A stretch of DNA of 64,000 nt. It comes from Pseudomonadota bacterium. Lineage in GTDB: Bacteria > Myxococcota_A > UBA796 > UBA9615. Made by a program: the position numbers and the translations under genes. A model generated the notes under the pieces. The model was not told the DNA's origin. It was given only the letters and a program-made list of their open reading frames with translations, and did not search any database. Of the stretch, positions 34,692-43,886 are shown piece after piece; the first letter of the stretch is position 1, and each line of letters begins with the position of its first letter. The stretch is from the NCBI GenBank assembly GCA_024229515.1, contig JAAESI010000337.1, positions 1-64,000 of the forward strand, read 5' to 3'.

Positions 34692-36218
34692 ATGTCGTCC
34701 CGGCCTACGCCCGTGCTGGCGCTTCTTGTGGTCTTGCTCGCGATCGCGGTGCGCCTCCCCGGATTGGGAAGCCCGCCCCAGGACATCCATCACGTCCGCC
34801 AGTCCGACACCTCGTCGATCGCCCGGAACATGGCCCGGGAGGGGATCGACCTGCTCCATCCGCGCATCGACTGGGCCGGCCCCCAGGCGGGGACCGTGGA
34901 GAGCGAACTGCCGCTGTACAACGCGCTGGTGTCGTTGGCCTGGCCCGCCCGGGGACCGGTCCTCCGAGGCGGCTACGCGTGGGCCCGAGGGCTGTCGGTG
35001 ACCGCCTGGTTCGTCGGGGGGCTGGCGCTCCTGCTGTGGGTGCGACGCCGTCTGGAGGGGCCCTCCTGGGCCTACCTCGCGCTGTATGCGCTGTCGCCGC
35101 TGGGGATCGCGTTCAGCCGGAACATCCAACCGGACGCGCTGGCGGTGGCGCTGATGCTGCTCGCCCTGGAGCGTGCGGACGCGGCGTCGGAGCGGCCTGG
35201 GGCCTGGGGCTCGATCGTGGCCGCGGGGCTGCTGGGCGCGCTGGCCATCGCCACCAAGGGGACCACGGCGTTCTTCATCGCATTGATCCCGCTGCTGTTG
35301 ATGCGGGCGGGGGGGCCGGGCCTCGCCGGCGCCGCGACCGCCTCGGCGTTGGCGGTGGTGCCGGCGGCGGTCTGGTTCTGGCACGCGTACGTGCACCTCG
35401 GCGCGGACGGCGCGTCCTTCGGGCTGTGGGGTGGGGCCGCGGCCAAGTGGGGCTCGCTGGGGATCTGGCTCGACGCGAACACGTGGCGATCGATCGTCGG
35501 CACGTTGGTGGTCCACACCGCCACGCCCTTGGGGATCGCCGCCGCGCTGGTGGGGGTCAGCCGCGTGCGGCAGGACGACGAGCTGCGTCCGTTCGTCTTC
35601 GCGTTGGGGGCGGCGGCGGCTTCGGCGGTGCTCGTCGCCGATGGGTTCCGCATCCACAACTACTACCAACTGAGCTGGATTCCGTTCCTATCCGTCGCAG
35701 CGGGGGCGGGCGGTCTCGAGCTGGTGCGCATGGTTCGCAGTGGGCCCCCGGGGGCCCAGCCGGCGCTGGCGATCGGGCTGGCGGTCGTGCTGGGGGGCTG
35801 GTCGGCGCTCGCGGGCAAGACCTTCGTCCAGGACGCCACCGCGATCGACCCCCGCATCGGCGCGACCGCCACCGCCGTGGGTGCCTTCGTGCCGCCGGGA
35901 GCGGGCTTGATCGTGGTCGACGTGCATCCCCAGACGTTGCTGTACGCGATGGACCGCCGCGGCTTCCACCGCACCGGGACGACGATGAGCGAGGTGCTGC
36001 AGCTCAAGGAGATCGGGGCCGAGTACATCTTCATCAGCGGCGCCGCGCCAGGGCAGGGGCGGGGTCTGCTGCCGCAGCTGAACGACAGCGAACGGGCCCT
36101 CGCGCGGGGGGCGGACTGGCTGCTCTTCAGGCTCGTCGCGCCGTCTGAGCCGACGTCCGCGCCGGCGGCCACGGGGGCGGTCGGGGATGACGACGACGAC
36201 TCGGCCTCCGCCCCTTAG
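34692..36218 (+). CDS. Glycosyltransferase family 39/ArnT-like membrane protein
   Basis: The 508-residue protein has an N-terminal helix, then HHVRQSDTSSIARNM, placing an Asp and basic residues in the first periplasmic loop as in ArnT/PMT-type GT-C enzymes. About ten further helices follow, with a C-terminal periplasmic domain of roughly 120 residues. It would move a sugar from a polyprenyl carrier to lipid or protein. The extreme C-terminus is GDDDDDSASAP, the acidic tag found on other proteins in the window. ATG at 34692 is preferred over an upstream in-frame TTG at 34593, which would give a non-hydrophobic, Arg-rich leader. The end overlaps the convergent gene by 4 bp. Confidence 0.8.
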   Translation: MSSRPTPVLALLVVLLAIAVRLPGLGSPPQDIHHVRQSDTSSIARNMAREGIDLLHPRIDWAGPQAGTVESELPLYNALVSLAWPARGPVLRGGYAWARGLSVTAWFVGGLALLLWVRRRLEGPSWAYLALYALSPLGIAFSRNIQPDALAVALMLLALERADAASERPGAWGSIVAAGLLGALAIATKGTTAFFIALIPLLLMRAGGPGLAGAATASALAVVPAAVWFWHAYVHLGADGASFGLWGGAAAKWGSLGIWLDANTWRSIVGTLVVHTATPLGIAAALVGVSRVRQDDELRPFVFALGAAAASAVLVADGFRIHNYYQLSWIPFLSVAAGAGGLELVRMVRSGPPGAQPALAIGLAVVLGGWSALAGKTFVQDATAIDPRIGATATAVGAFVPPGAGLIVVDVHPQTLLYAMDRRGFHRTGTTMSEVLQLKEIGAEYIFISGAAPGQGRGLLPQLNDSERALARGADWLLFRLVAPSEPTSAPAATGAVGDDDDDSASAP

Positions 36219-38725
36219 GTGACCCGGCGGATCACCGCTCGGATTCGCAGCTCCAGCTCTTCGTCGGCCATCTCCGCGGGAACGATCTCGTCGGCGCCCG
36301 CGCGCAGCAACTCGACGTTGTGGTCGTCGTCTTCGCTGAACACGACGACCGGCAGGAAGGCGGACAGGAGGTCGTCGCGGAAGGCGCGGATGGCCCCGCC
36401 CGCGTCGAAGTGCCACCCCGCGGAGATCGCGATCGCGGTCGGCAGATCGGCGTGCACGAAGCGGGCTGCGTCCTGGAGGGTCTTCATCGCGACGATTCGG
36501 AACTCGGCGTCTGGCAGGGCGGCGGCGAGGGTGTGAGCCAGCTCTTCTTTCGGATCGAGGGCGAGCAGCAGGTGCCGGTCGTCGTCGTCGCCGTCCTCGG
36601 CGGGATCGAAGTTGAGGAGCTCCAGCAGATCGATGCTGTCGCCGTCGCCGTCGCCGTCGTCGTCGAGCTGCGGGGCCTCGACCTCCGCCACGGTGTCCGC
36701 GCCCGGGTCGTGGGCGAATCCCTCGGACTGCACGCTGACCAACGGGGTGGGAGGCTCGGAGGTGGGCCCGGGGGCATCCACGGTGGTCGCCTCCGTGTCG
36801 GTAGAGACCTCTTCGAGATCGACGATCACAGGCTCGGGCTCAGCCTCGGGTGCGGGCTCAGCGACCGCCTCGGGCTCGGGCTCGGGCTCGGGCTGCGGAT
36901 CGGGCTCGGGATCCGGGACGAACGCCGCGGGCATCGAAAGGACCGGCGTCGGGGGAGGCGTCGGCTTGCGGACGGCCCATCCGGTGCGGGACGGCGGCTT
37001 GACGACCCGGGCCACCTCCTCGAGCGAGGTCAGCCCCTGCATGACGAACGTGAGGCCGACCTCGGCCGCGGTGCGGGGCCGATGCATCGTCACCGCCTGC
37101 CGGAGCTCTTCGGCTGACGCGCCGTCCTTGACCCCGCCGTCCAGCTCCACGCGGCTGACCACCCCGCGGCGGCCTCGGTAGCCGCTGTGGTGGCACTGCA
37201 CGCAGCCGGGGCCCGCGGTCGGGACCTCTCCGGGGATGCTGTCGATGACCAGGTTCACGGCGCGCGCGAGTCCCCGATCGAGGGGGCCGCGGACCCAGCA
37301 GTTGCTGCACAGCAGGCGCACCAGGCGGGTCTCCACCACGCCCAGCAGCTGTTCGCCGAGCAGCAGGTCGCTGGTCCCCTGGTCGCGGATTCGTTGCAGC
37401 GCGTCGCTGGCGTCGTGGCCGCGCAAGACGGCGAGCACGAGGCGGCCCTGGAGGGCGGCGCCGAAGGCCGCGGCCGCGATCTCGGGACCGTCGCAGTCGT
37501 CCACGAGGAGCACGTCCGGATCCTGCTCGAGGGCGAGGCCGACGGCGGCGGCACCGTCAGCGTCCGACTCGCCTCGCTCGACCCACCCCGACGGGGGCGA
37601 GACCGGGTCGCGGAGCACGACCTGCGTGGATCGGTAGCCCGCGACGCTGTCGGCGACGGCGCGCAGGAAGGTGGTCCGGCCGGAGTCGTGCGGCCCCACC
37701 AGGAGGATCAGCCCCTGGCGCGCGGCGGACCACATGCGGAGGCGGCGGGCCATGTCGGGCGTCAGCGACATCCCGTCCAGGTTCAGCAGACGGCGGGGGT
37801 CCCGCACACCGAGGGTCACTCGCTCGGCGCCCCCGTCGGCGACGCCCGCCACCGCGAGACCGACCGAATGATCCCCCGTAAGGGTGACGATCGGGCGGAT
37901 CCCGTCGAGCGTCTCGATCCCGGCGTCGGGGCTGGCCCCGAGCAGCTGTCGCAGCCCCTGCATCACGGGCCGGCCGGCCCAGTCGGGGAGGCGGATCACG
38001 CTGCGCCACGAGCCATCGATGGCGTACTGAATCGCCACCCCCTGAGGTGCGGCGTGGAAACGAATCGCAGCCGCGCTCCACGTGAACGCGCCCGCGAGCA
38101 GGCCCTTGAGGAGGGGATGCGCGGCGCTCGGAGCCGCGTCGGCGTCGAGCCCCTGAGCCAACTCGGGCAGTGAACTCCCGTTGGCGTCGGACAGGTCGAG
38201 CATCGGGGGGAGGCGGGGGGCTGGCGGGCTGACCTCGACCGCGGGGCCGTCCTGAACCGTCGCCTCGCTCTCCATCACCCACAGAGAGCTGTCCGGTCCC
38301 GTCTCGGGGGGCGGCGCCTCTTCGGACGACGGCTCCTCGGGCGCGGCCGTCTCGAGTGTGGTGCTGGGGGCCTCCGGCTCGGCCTCGTCGTACGCCGCCT
38401 CGATCGCGGCGGCGAGGGCGCCCGACTCCCCGATCAGGATCTCGAGCGGCCGCCCGACGACGTCGGCGATGGCGTCCAGATCGGGGCGGAGGGGGTCCGA
38501 CACCACGACGGCGAGGGCGTCGCCTTCGAGCGCGACGGGCAGGAACTGGAGCGCTGTGGCGCTCTCGCGGGGCGCCAGGGTCAGCGCGTCGTCCGACGCC
38601 CGCAGCGCGCGAGGGTCGACGTACTCCCGGCCGGCCTGTTCGGCCAGCGCGGCGGCGAGTTCAGATGAATCGATGGAGCCTCGGGCTACGAGGATCTCCC
38701 CCAGTCGGCGGTGTGCATTCCCCAC
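36215..38725 (-). CDS. GspE/PilB-like protein with degenerate ATPase and C-terminal receiver-like domain
   Basis: The 836-residue protein starts with a GspE N-terminal (MshEN-like) domain (LGEILVARGSIDSSELAAAL; residues 1-110). After an acidic linker comes an ATPase domain (about 200-540). Its Walker A is GPHDSGRTTFL, with Arg for the usual Lys. The Asp-box is RDPVSPP instead of EDPVE, and Walker B reads DPDVLLVDDCDG instead of ILVGEIRD. A zinc-type CSNC...CVQCHHSGYRGRRGV motif, typical of GspE, is intact. A Glu-Pro linker leads to a receiver-like domain (about 715-836) whose beta-3 strand, AIAISAGWHFD, lacks the phosphoacceptor Asp. It looks like a non-hydrolysing regulator of a type II/IV pilus-like machine. 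Confidence 0.8.
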   Translation of the reverse strand: MGNAHRRLGEILVARGSIDSSELAAALAEQAGREYVDPRALRASDDALTLAPRESATALQFLPVALEGDALAVVVSDPLRPDLDAIADVVGRPLEILIGESGALAAAIEAAYDEAEPEAPSTTLETAAPEEPSSEEAPPPETGPDSSLWVMESEATVQDGPAVEVSPPAPRLPPMLDLSDANGSSLPELAQGLDADAAPSAAHPLLKGLLAGAFTWSAAAIRFHAAPQGVAIQYAIDGSWRSVIRLPDWAGRPVMQGLRQLLGASPDAGIETLDGIRPIVTLTGDHSVGLAVAGVADGGAERVTLGVRDPRRLLNLDGMSLTPDMARRLRMWSAARQGLILLVGPHDSGRTTFLRAVADSVAGYRSTQVVLRDPVSPPSGWVERGESDADGAAAVGLALEQDPDVLLVDDCDGPEIAAAAFGAALQGRLVLAVLRGHDASDALQRIRDQGTSDLLLGEQLLGVVETRLVRLLCSNCWVRGPLDRGLARAVNLVIDSIPGEVPTAGPGCVQCHHSGYRGRRGVVSRVELDGGVKDGASAEELRQAVTMHRPRTAAEVGLTFVMQGLTSLEEVARVVKPPSRTGWAVRKPTPPPTPVLSMPAAFVPDPEPDPQPEPEPEPEAVAEPAPEAEPEPVIVDLEEVSTDTEATTVDAPGPTSEPPTPLVSVQSEGFAHDPGADTVAEVEAPQLDDDGDGDGDSIDLLELLNFDPAEDGDDDDRHLLLALDPKEELAHTLAAALPDAEFRIVAMKTLQDAARFVHADLPTAIAISAGWHFDAGGAIRAFRDDLLSAFLPVVVFSEDDDHNVELLRAGADEIVPAEMADEELELRIRAVIRRVT

Positions 38726-38748
38726 CGGCGGAGTCTAGACGGACTGGT

Positions 38749-39219
38749 CTAGAAGCCGTACTCGATGAAGGAATTCCGCGGCAGTACGGACACCAACACC
38801 ACGGTCGTGCCGAGGATGAGGCTGTCGTCCTCGCCGTCGACGACGAGGAACACGAAGTCGTGCTGGCCGACGTCGGTGATCTTGGGCTCCCAGCTGACGT
38901 GGGCGGCGAGCTCGTCGGCGGCGAAGGTGGCGTCGGTCGGCAGATCGGCGGGGAGGATGCGCCCGACGGACGGGTCCCGCAGGGCCAGGTCCAGGAGCAG
39001 CTCTTCGCCGACGAACACAGCGACGTCTTCGGGGGCTTCGATGAGGCCTTCAGCCTCGGGCTCTTCGATGTTCAGCGAGGCGGGGACATCGAGGATGAGT
39101 TCCACGGACCAGACGTCTTCGTCGACGCCGTCGATCGGCTCCAGCGTGCCGCCTTCGGGGACCGCACAGGCGACCAACGAGACAACGAGCAGCATCAAGA
39201 GCAAACGGGTCCGGTTCAT
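38749..39219 (-). CDS. Hypothetical lipoprotein
   Basis: A 156-residue protein with signal peptide LLLMLLVVSLVAC (lipobox SLVAC) and a mature part rich in acidic residues and beta strands (VWSVELILDVPASLNI, HDFVFLVVDGEDDSLIL), ending RNSFIEYGF. This resembles a single cadherin/Ig-like domain. No family was recognised. It lies 23 bp upstream of the GspE-like gene in the same direction and may be co-transcribed. Behind it is a terminator-like hairpin. Confidence 0.65.
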   Translation of the reverse strand: MNRTRLLLMLLVVSLVACAVPEGGTLEPIDGVDEDVWSVELILDVPASLNIEEPEAEGLIEAPEDVAVFVGEELLLDLALRDPSVGRILPADLPTDATFAADELAAHVSWEPKITDVGQHDFVFLVVDGEDDSLILGTTVVLVSVLPRNSFIEYGF

Positions 39220-39256
39220 CGAGTCCTCCAGCCGATCGAGGATAAGGAGTGACGCA

Positions 39257-39287
39257 ACGGGGGTCCCGGGCGAACCGGGACCCCCGT
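39257..39287 (-). terminator. 13-bp perfect stem-loop
   Basis: ACGGGGGTCCCGG (39257-39269), loop GCGAA and CCGGGACCCCCGT (39275-39287) form a perfect stem just after the stop of the minus-strand gene at 39305. It is very stable and well placed to end that transcript, although only a short T run follows. Confidence 0.6.
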
Positions 39288-39304
39288 CGAAAGTCCAGCC
39301 AGCT

Positions 39305-40093
39305 CTAGGAGGGAGCGACGCCGACGAGGATCTCCATCTCGGCGATGTCGTCGTCGGCGAGGCCGTCGGCGCGCATCTCGTACTCCATCAGCGTGCGCAC
39401 GATGGCGGCGCGGATGTCGTCGTTGAAGTCCTCACGGTCCTCGGGGCGAAGCCGGGCCACGAAGCCCCGCGCCATGGCGGTGTCACCGTTGCCGCGGAGC
39501 AGACGCTCGCGGACGACCTTGCGCATCGCCGAGAGGAAGCGCTCGAACCCCTCGAGCACGGCCTCGTGGTCCTCGCGGAAGAAGTTCACGTAGCCCTCGG
39601 GCACGATCCCCTTGTAGGTGATGCGACCACGACCGCGGTCGATCTCCTCGACCAGGCCACCGTCGATCAGGGTCTCGACCGACAGGCGGGCGTAGTTGAC
39701 CTCGTAGTTGATCGGCAACTCGCGGGCGATCTCGTCCAGGTCCATCTCCCGGTCCAGGAGCATGAAGTAGACCTTGCGACGCAGGTTGAAGTGCGGACCC
39801 TCACCCTCGTCGACGGCACCTTCGCGGTAGCGCTTCTTGATCTTCTTGACCGTGCGGAGCGCGGTGTCGAACGCCAGCGAGACGCGGGTCGAGGTGCGGT
39901 ACCGGGCTTCGGCGCGCTTGTAGAGCGACAGCGTGAAGAGGTCCCGGGCGCGGGAGACGGGCATGTCCAGGTCGAGGACGACGTCCGAGACCAGTCCGAG
40001 CAACGTGAAGATGACTCGGGCTTCGCCGACCAGAGTGTGCGGTCCGGGCCGAAGCGCGGGGGGGTGATCGTTGAGCGGGGCAAGCTGGGGCAT
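39305..40093 (-). CDS. Winged-helix-like protein, unknown
   Basis: A 262-residue, helix-rich protein with no signal peptide or membrane segment. The middle contains MDLDEIARELPINYEVNYARLSVETLIDGGLVEEIDRGRGRITYKG: two helices, a turn and a beta wing, the look of a winged-helix DNA-binding domain. The C-terminal third (FFREDHEAVLEGFERFL onward) may be an oligomerisation helix bundle. A GGAGA Shine-Dalgarno precedes ATG 40093. It may regulate the surrounding pilus/envelope genes, but that is inferred from position. Terminator-like hairpins on both sides suggest its own transcription unit. Confidence 0.7.
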   Translation of the reverse strand: MPQLAPLNDHPPALRPGPHTLVGEARVIFTLLGLVSDVVLDLDMPVSRARDLFTLSLYKRAEARYRTSTRVSLAFDTALRTVKKIKKRYREGAVDEGEGPHFNLRRKVYFMLLDREMDLDEIARELPINYEVNYARLSVETLIDGGLVEEIDRGRGRITYKGIVPEGYVNFFREDHEAVLEGFERFLSAMRKVVRERLLRGNGDTAMARGFVARLRPEDREDFNDDIRAAIVRTLMEYEMRADGLADDDIAEMEILVGVAPS

Positions 40094-40153
40094 CTGGGGC
40101 TCTCCTTGGCTTCGGGTCTCTGGCGCCAAAGCCGTGCAAGGGGAGTGCCTTAA

Positions 40154-40180
40154 CAATCGGGCACGTTCCTGCCCGAATTG
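40154..40180 (-). terminator. Hairpin downstream of the TPR gene
   Basis: On the plus strand CAATCGGGCA (40154-40163), loop CGTTCC and TGCCCGAATTG (40170-40180) pair with one bulged base. It lies 14 bp beyond the TPR gene stop (40194) and in an AT-richer gap, so it probably ends the OmpA-PilT-TPR transcript. Confidence 0.5.
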
Positions 40181-40193
40181 TATCAGGCCGTTT

Positions 40194-41464
40194 TTACTCG
40201 GGGTCCCAGGCTGTTTCGTCCGGGTTCCAGCTGGTCTGTTCGTCGTCCAGACGGTCCAGGAAGTCCTCGCCGGGGGAGGTGATGTCCTCCGCCTCCATCT
40301 CGAACGGGGAGCCGAACATGCGGCTGATCAGCTCGCGGTCCTTGGCGCGGTCGGGCTTGGCGACCTCGACTTCGGCGAGGGTGGCCGTGGGTCGGCGGGT
40401 GGGGCCGTCCTCAAGGTCGAGCAGGATCCGGCTGGCCTCCTTGGCGATCGTGCTGCCGGCGGCGAGTGGGAGCACGGCCTGGAAGTGGCGGGCGGCACGG
40501 CTGCGGTCCTTGAGGGCCAGGTAGAGGTTGCCCAGGCCCATCTGGATCTCAGGGTCCTTCGGCGTGAGCTTGCCTGCCTTGCGCATGTGGGTGCCCGCGG
40601 CCCGGAGATCGCCCTGCGCCAGGAACAGCCCGCCGAGCTCACGGTGCGCGGGGCGTACTCGGGGTTCAACGCGGCGGATCGCCGGAAGGCCGTGATCGCG
40701 TCCTCGTCCTGCGCCTGAGCGCGGTGCAGCATGCCCAACAGGGTCCACGACAGGTGATCGTCGGGCCGTACCCGCAGCAGGGCGAAGAGCGCCTCCGATG
40801 CGCGGCCGGCGGCGCCATTGTCGGGTGCCGCGAGGGCGGATCCGGCACGTCGGATGACGACGCGGGCGGCCGGGTGGAAGCCGGGGTCGAAGGTCAGCGC
40901 GGACAACAGGAAGCGGTACTCCCCGTCGTAGCTCCCCGTCAGCCCGCGTCGCTGGCGCGACCAGACCTGCAGTCGGTCCTGAATCCAGGCCAACAGGGCC
41001 TGGTCCGAGTCGGTGGCGCCGAGCACCGGAGGGACTCGATCGTCCATGAGCCCGAGCATCAGCTTGGCCGTCTCGAACGCGGACTGGACCACCTCCATGC
41101 GGGAGGCTCCGCCGCGGGTGTCGACGGGGACCTTGCGCAGCGTGTCGCCGTCGTGCTCGACGACCTCCCACCGCAAGAAGGGGTCGCCCTGCCAGCTGCC
41201 CCACCCGCTGATGCCCACCCGGGCCCGCGCGGCGCGCGCGTAGGCGGCGACGTGCTCCGCCTGGGGAGCGGTCTGGAGGTGAGCGAGACGCAAGCTCGCC
41301 CCGCGGCCGATCGTCCACGCGGCGAAGCTGGCCCGTGCGACCTGGATGCGCTGGAGCTCCTCGGCGATGAGCAACGGAACCCCACGGCACCACGTGACCG
41401 TCTCGGGGTCGTTCGTCTGCGCCGACAGCGGTAGGAACACCGCGGACTGGAGGTCCTTGCTCAA
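40194..41464 (-). CDS. TPR-repeat protein, frame broken near 40650
   Basis: With one base restored in the GC run at about 40645-40655 the gene encodes about 423 residues. The first frame reads through AITAFRRSAALNPEYAPR. The coding signal then moves to a second frame, HRELGGLFLAQGDLR and onward, to the stop at 40194. The N-terminal half (WCRGVPLLIAEELQRI, GISGWGSWQGDPF) is of unknown fold. The second half has at least three tetratricopeptide repeats (LSWTLLGMLHRAQAQDEDAI; DPEIQMGLGNLYLALKDRSRAARHFQ), which mediate protein contacts. The start is TTG at 41462-41464 with an AGAGGA Shine-Dalgarno, 11 bp after the PilT-like stop. A companion of the pilus ATPase is suggested by context. Confidence 0.7.
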
Positions 41465-41475
41465 CTACGTCCTCT

Positions 41476-42897
41476 CTACGCCGCCATGTAGGTCTCGAAC
41501 AACTGGATGTCCGCGGCGTGGGCGCGGGCGGTCTCGAGCGTGATGAGGTCCTTCTTGACCAACGCCGCGAGGTGCCGCTCCAGCACCCACATCCCCTCGT
41601 CTCGATGCGTCTGCATCACCGACGGGATCTGGTTGACGCGCTGCTCGCGGATGTGGTTGCCGACCGCGTGGTTGATGCGCAGCACCTCGATCCCGGCGAT
41701 GCGGCCCTTGCCGTCCTTCTGCGGGAGCAGCCGCTGGGCGACCACGGCGCGGAGGGACTCGGCCAACTGGACCCGGATCTGGCTCTGCTGGTGCTCCGGG
41801 AACACGTCCACGATGCGGTCGCAGGCGGTGAAGGCCCGGTTGCTGTGCAGCGTCGACAGCACGAGGTGGCCCGTCTCGGCCGCGGTCAGGGCCAGTTGGA
41901 TCGTCTCCTTGTCGCGCATCTCGCCGACGAGGATGACGTCGGGGTCCTCGCGCAGGGCGTCCCGCAGCCCCTCGGCGAACGACTCGACGTGGAGGCCGAC
42001 CTCGCGCTGGCGGATCAGCGCCTGCTTGCGCTGGTGCACGAACTCGATCGGATCCTCGAGGGTGATGATGTGGATCGGCTTGCGCTCGTTGAGGATGCCC
42101 ACCAGCGCAGCCATCGTCGCCGACTTGCCCGAGCCGGTCGGCCCGGATACCAGCACGAGGCCGTTGGGGAACTCGCACAGGTCCGCCAGCGAGCGCGGGA
42201 GTCGAAGCTGCGACAGCGACGGGATGTCCGCCGGCAGCACCCGGAAGGCGAGGTTGTAGCCCTTCACCGCGCGGTAGGCGTTGCCCCGGAAACGGCCGAC
42301 GCCGTCGATGCTGAAGCTGAAGTCCACCGCCGCGCCGTCCGCCAGGCGCCGTCGGCCGACGCCCGTCAGCATGGACTCCACGAGCGGCCGGATCGGGATG
42401 TTGGCGACCGCGACGTCGACCAGCGGCGTCAGCAGCCCGGCGACGCGCACCATCGGCGGCTCGCCGTCCCCCAGGTGGATGTCGCTGGCGCCGCGCGCGA
42501 CGGCCTGCGCCAGGCACTCACGGAGGGCCGGAGGCACGGGCAGGCTGGACTCGGGGCCAGCGGCGGTGGTCGGGTCGATCGTCAGCGTGGTGCGGTCGAT
42601 CTGGGGCCGCACCGACAGCTCCGGATCGTCGGCCGAACCGCTGACCTGCACGTCGAACACGAGGTCCTGGTAGCTGTGCGCGAAGCCGACCAACTGACTC
42701 TGCGCCAGGGCGGTCATCCGGTCGGGGCCTAGCAGCGCGGCGACCTGGTTGCGAAGCCACGCCGGCTCCACCTCGGGGAGCGCGATGCGGGAGGCGCGGT
42801 TGCCGACGATCAGCTGGGGCGACTTGCCCGCGGTCAGACGGAGCTCATTCGCCTCACGGCGATGCAGCAACTGAAGCAGGGATTCGAACTCGAGCAC
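41476..42897 (-). CDS. PilT-like ATPase with extra N-terminal domain
   Basis: The 473-residue protein contains a complete PilT retraction-type ATPase from about residue 125: LVSGPTGSGKSATMAAL (Walker A), IITLEDPIEF (Asp box), VILVGEMRDKETIQLAL (Walker B) and ETGHLVLSTLHSN (His box). Before it is an extra ~120 residues whose start, MLEFESLLQLLHRREANELRL, resembles a degraded second copy of the PilT N-terminal domain. PilT normally has about 345 residues. It would power pilus retraction or a related secretion motor in the cytoplasm. It lies between an OmpA lipoprotein and a TPR protein, all in one direction. Confidence 0.9.
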   Translation of the reverse strand: MLEFESLLQLLHRREANELRLTAGKSPQLIVGNRASRIALPEVEPAWLRNQVAALLGPDRMTALAQSQLVGFAHSYQDLVFDVQVSGSADDPELSVRPQIDRTTLTIDPTTAAGPESSLPVPPALRECLAQAVARGASDIHLGDGEPPMVRVAGLLTPLVDVAVANIPIRPLVESMLTGVGRRRLADGAAVDFSFSIDGVGRFRGNAYRAVKGYNLAFRVLPADIPSLSQLRLPRSLADLCEFPNGLVLVSGPTGSGKSATMAALVGILNERKPIHIITLEDPIEFVHQRKQALIRQREVGLHVESFAEGLRDALREDPDVILVGEMRDKETIQLALTAAETGHLVLSTLHSNRAFTACDRIVDVFPEHQQSQIRVQLAESLRAVVAQRLLPQKDGKGRIAGIEVLRINHAVGNHIREQRVNQIPSVMQTHRDEGMWVLERHLAALVKKDLITLETARAHAADIQLFETYMAA

Positions 42898-42918
42898 CAG
42901 GCATCCTCTTGACTCCCG

Positions 42919-43779
42919 CTACAGGGAATCGACCAGATCGGGGAGGAGCTGCAGGTCCGGCACCATCACGACCTCGATCCGGCGGTTGAGGGCCCGCCCC
43001 TCGTCGGATGCGTTGTCGGCGCGCGGCTGAAACTCCCCGAATCCTGCCGCGCTCAAGTTGTCGGGGTTCATCCCCGCGTCGATGAAGAGCTTCACCACCG
43101 CAACGGCGCGAGCCGTCGACAGTTCCCAGTTCGACGGGAATCGCGAAGTCTTGATTGGGATATTGTCCGTATGACCCTCTACCTGGAACTGCCGCTCATC
43201 GAATTCGGCCAACGCAATCGCGACCGCCTTCAAAGTATCAATTCCGATCTCTGAGACTTTTGCCTCCCCCGAGGCGAACAGGATGTCCTGCTTGAGGTCG
43301 ATCACCATGCGTCCGCGGGCGATCCGGACGTCCAGCTTGCCCGCGTCGATCATCGCCTGAAGTGAGTCCTTGAGCCGGCGGTAGATGGCGTCCCGGGCGT
43401 CCGCCGCGGCCTGGCGCTCCCGGGCCTCCTCCAGCGCTCGTTCGGCGTCCGAGAGCATCGTCGACAGCGTCGACTGGGCCTCCGACAGTTCGTCCAGGTC
43501 GGCGCCCAGTTCGCGCAGCTGCGCGCGCAGCGCGGTGTTGTCGGCGAGCACCTCGTCGCGGGCCCCCTGGAGCACGGCGACCTCGCCCTTGCACTGCTCA
43601 AGGGCCTGGTCGAGGCCGGCCACGGCGGTGTTGCAGGCGTCCACTTCGGCCGTCATCGCGGCGATGCGGTCCTGGTCTTCGGCGATCGCGTCCAGCGCTG
43701 CCTGGTGGAGGTCCTTGCGGACACCGCAGGCGGACAGGACGAGGGCGATCGCGACCAAGGCGGTTAGGCGGGCAGGCAT
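42919..43779 (-). CDS. OmpA-family lipoprotein with coiled coil
   Basis: The 286-residue protein has a lipoprotein signal (lipobox VLSAC), a coiled coil over residues about 25-130 (LGADLDELSEAQSTLSTML, ERALEEARERQAAAD) and a C-terminal OmpA/MotB domain. That domain has VEGHTDNIPI, the peptidoglycan-binding motif with Asp, then NWELSTARAVAVVKLFIDAG and NRRIEVVMVP. It would bridge outer membrane and cell wall or anchor a machine. First gene of the OmpA-PilT-TPR unit, 21 bp before pilT, and divergent from the gene at 43887. Confidence 0.9.
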   Translation of the reverse strand: MPARLTALVAIALVLSACGVRKDLHQAALDAIAEDQDRIAAMTAEVDACNTAVAGLDQALEQCKGEVAVLQGARDEVLADNTALRAQLRELGADLDELSEAQSTLSTMLSDAERALEEARERQAAADARDAIYRRLKDSLQAMIDAGKLDVRIARGRMVIDLKQDILFASGEAKVSEIGIDTLKAVAIALAEFDERQFQVEGHTDNIPIKTSRFPSNWELSTARAVAVVKLFIDAGMNPDNLSAAGFGEFQPRADNASDEGRALNRRIEVVMVPDLQLLPDLVDSL

Positions 43780-43828
43780 CGCGCGAGTCTACGACAGTGA
43801 AGCGCCTGCGTCGCCGCTGCGACCCGGC

Positions 43829-43857
43829 TTGACCAACGATCGGGTCAGGACTATTGG
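43829..43857 (+). promoter_or_regulatory. Promoter with overlapping palindrome
   Basis: TTGACC (43829-43834), 17-bp spacer, TATTGG (43852-43857). A TGACC-N8-GGTCA inverted repeat (830-834, 843-847 of the 43,000s) overlaps the -35 and spacer and could be an operator for the gene at 43887. Confidence 0.4.
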
Positions 43858-43886
43858 TGGGGTCGCCCAGGCGAGGAAGAAGTTCA

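Noticed and set aside
42870..42892. Sequence GGGATTCGAACTC resembling a tRNA T-arm
   Set aside because: It is the LEFES codons at the start of the PilT-like gene; no acceptor, D or anticodon arm can be built around it.
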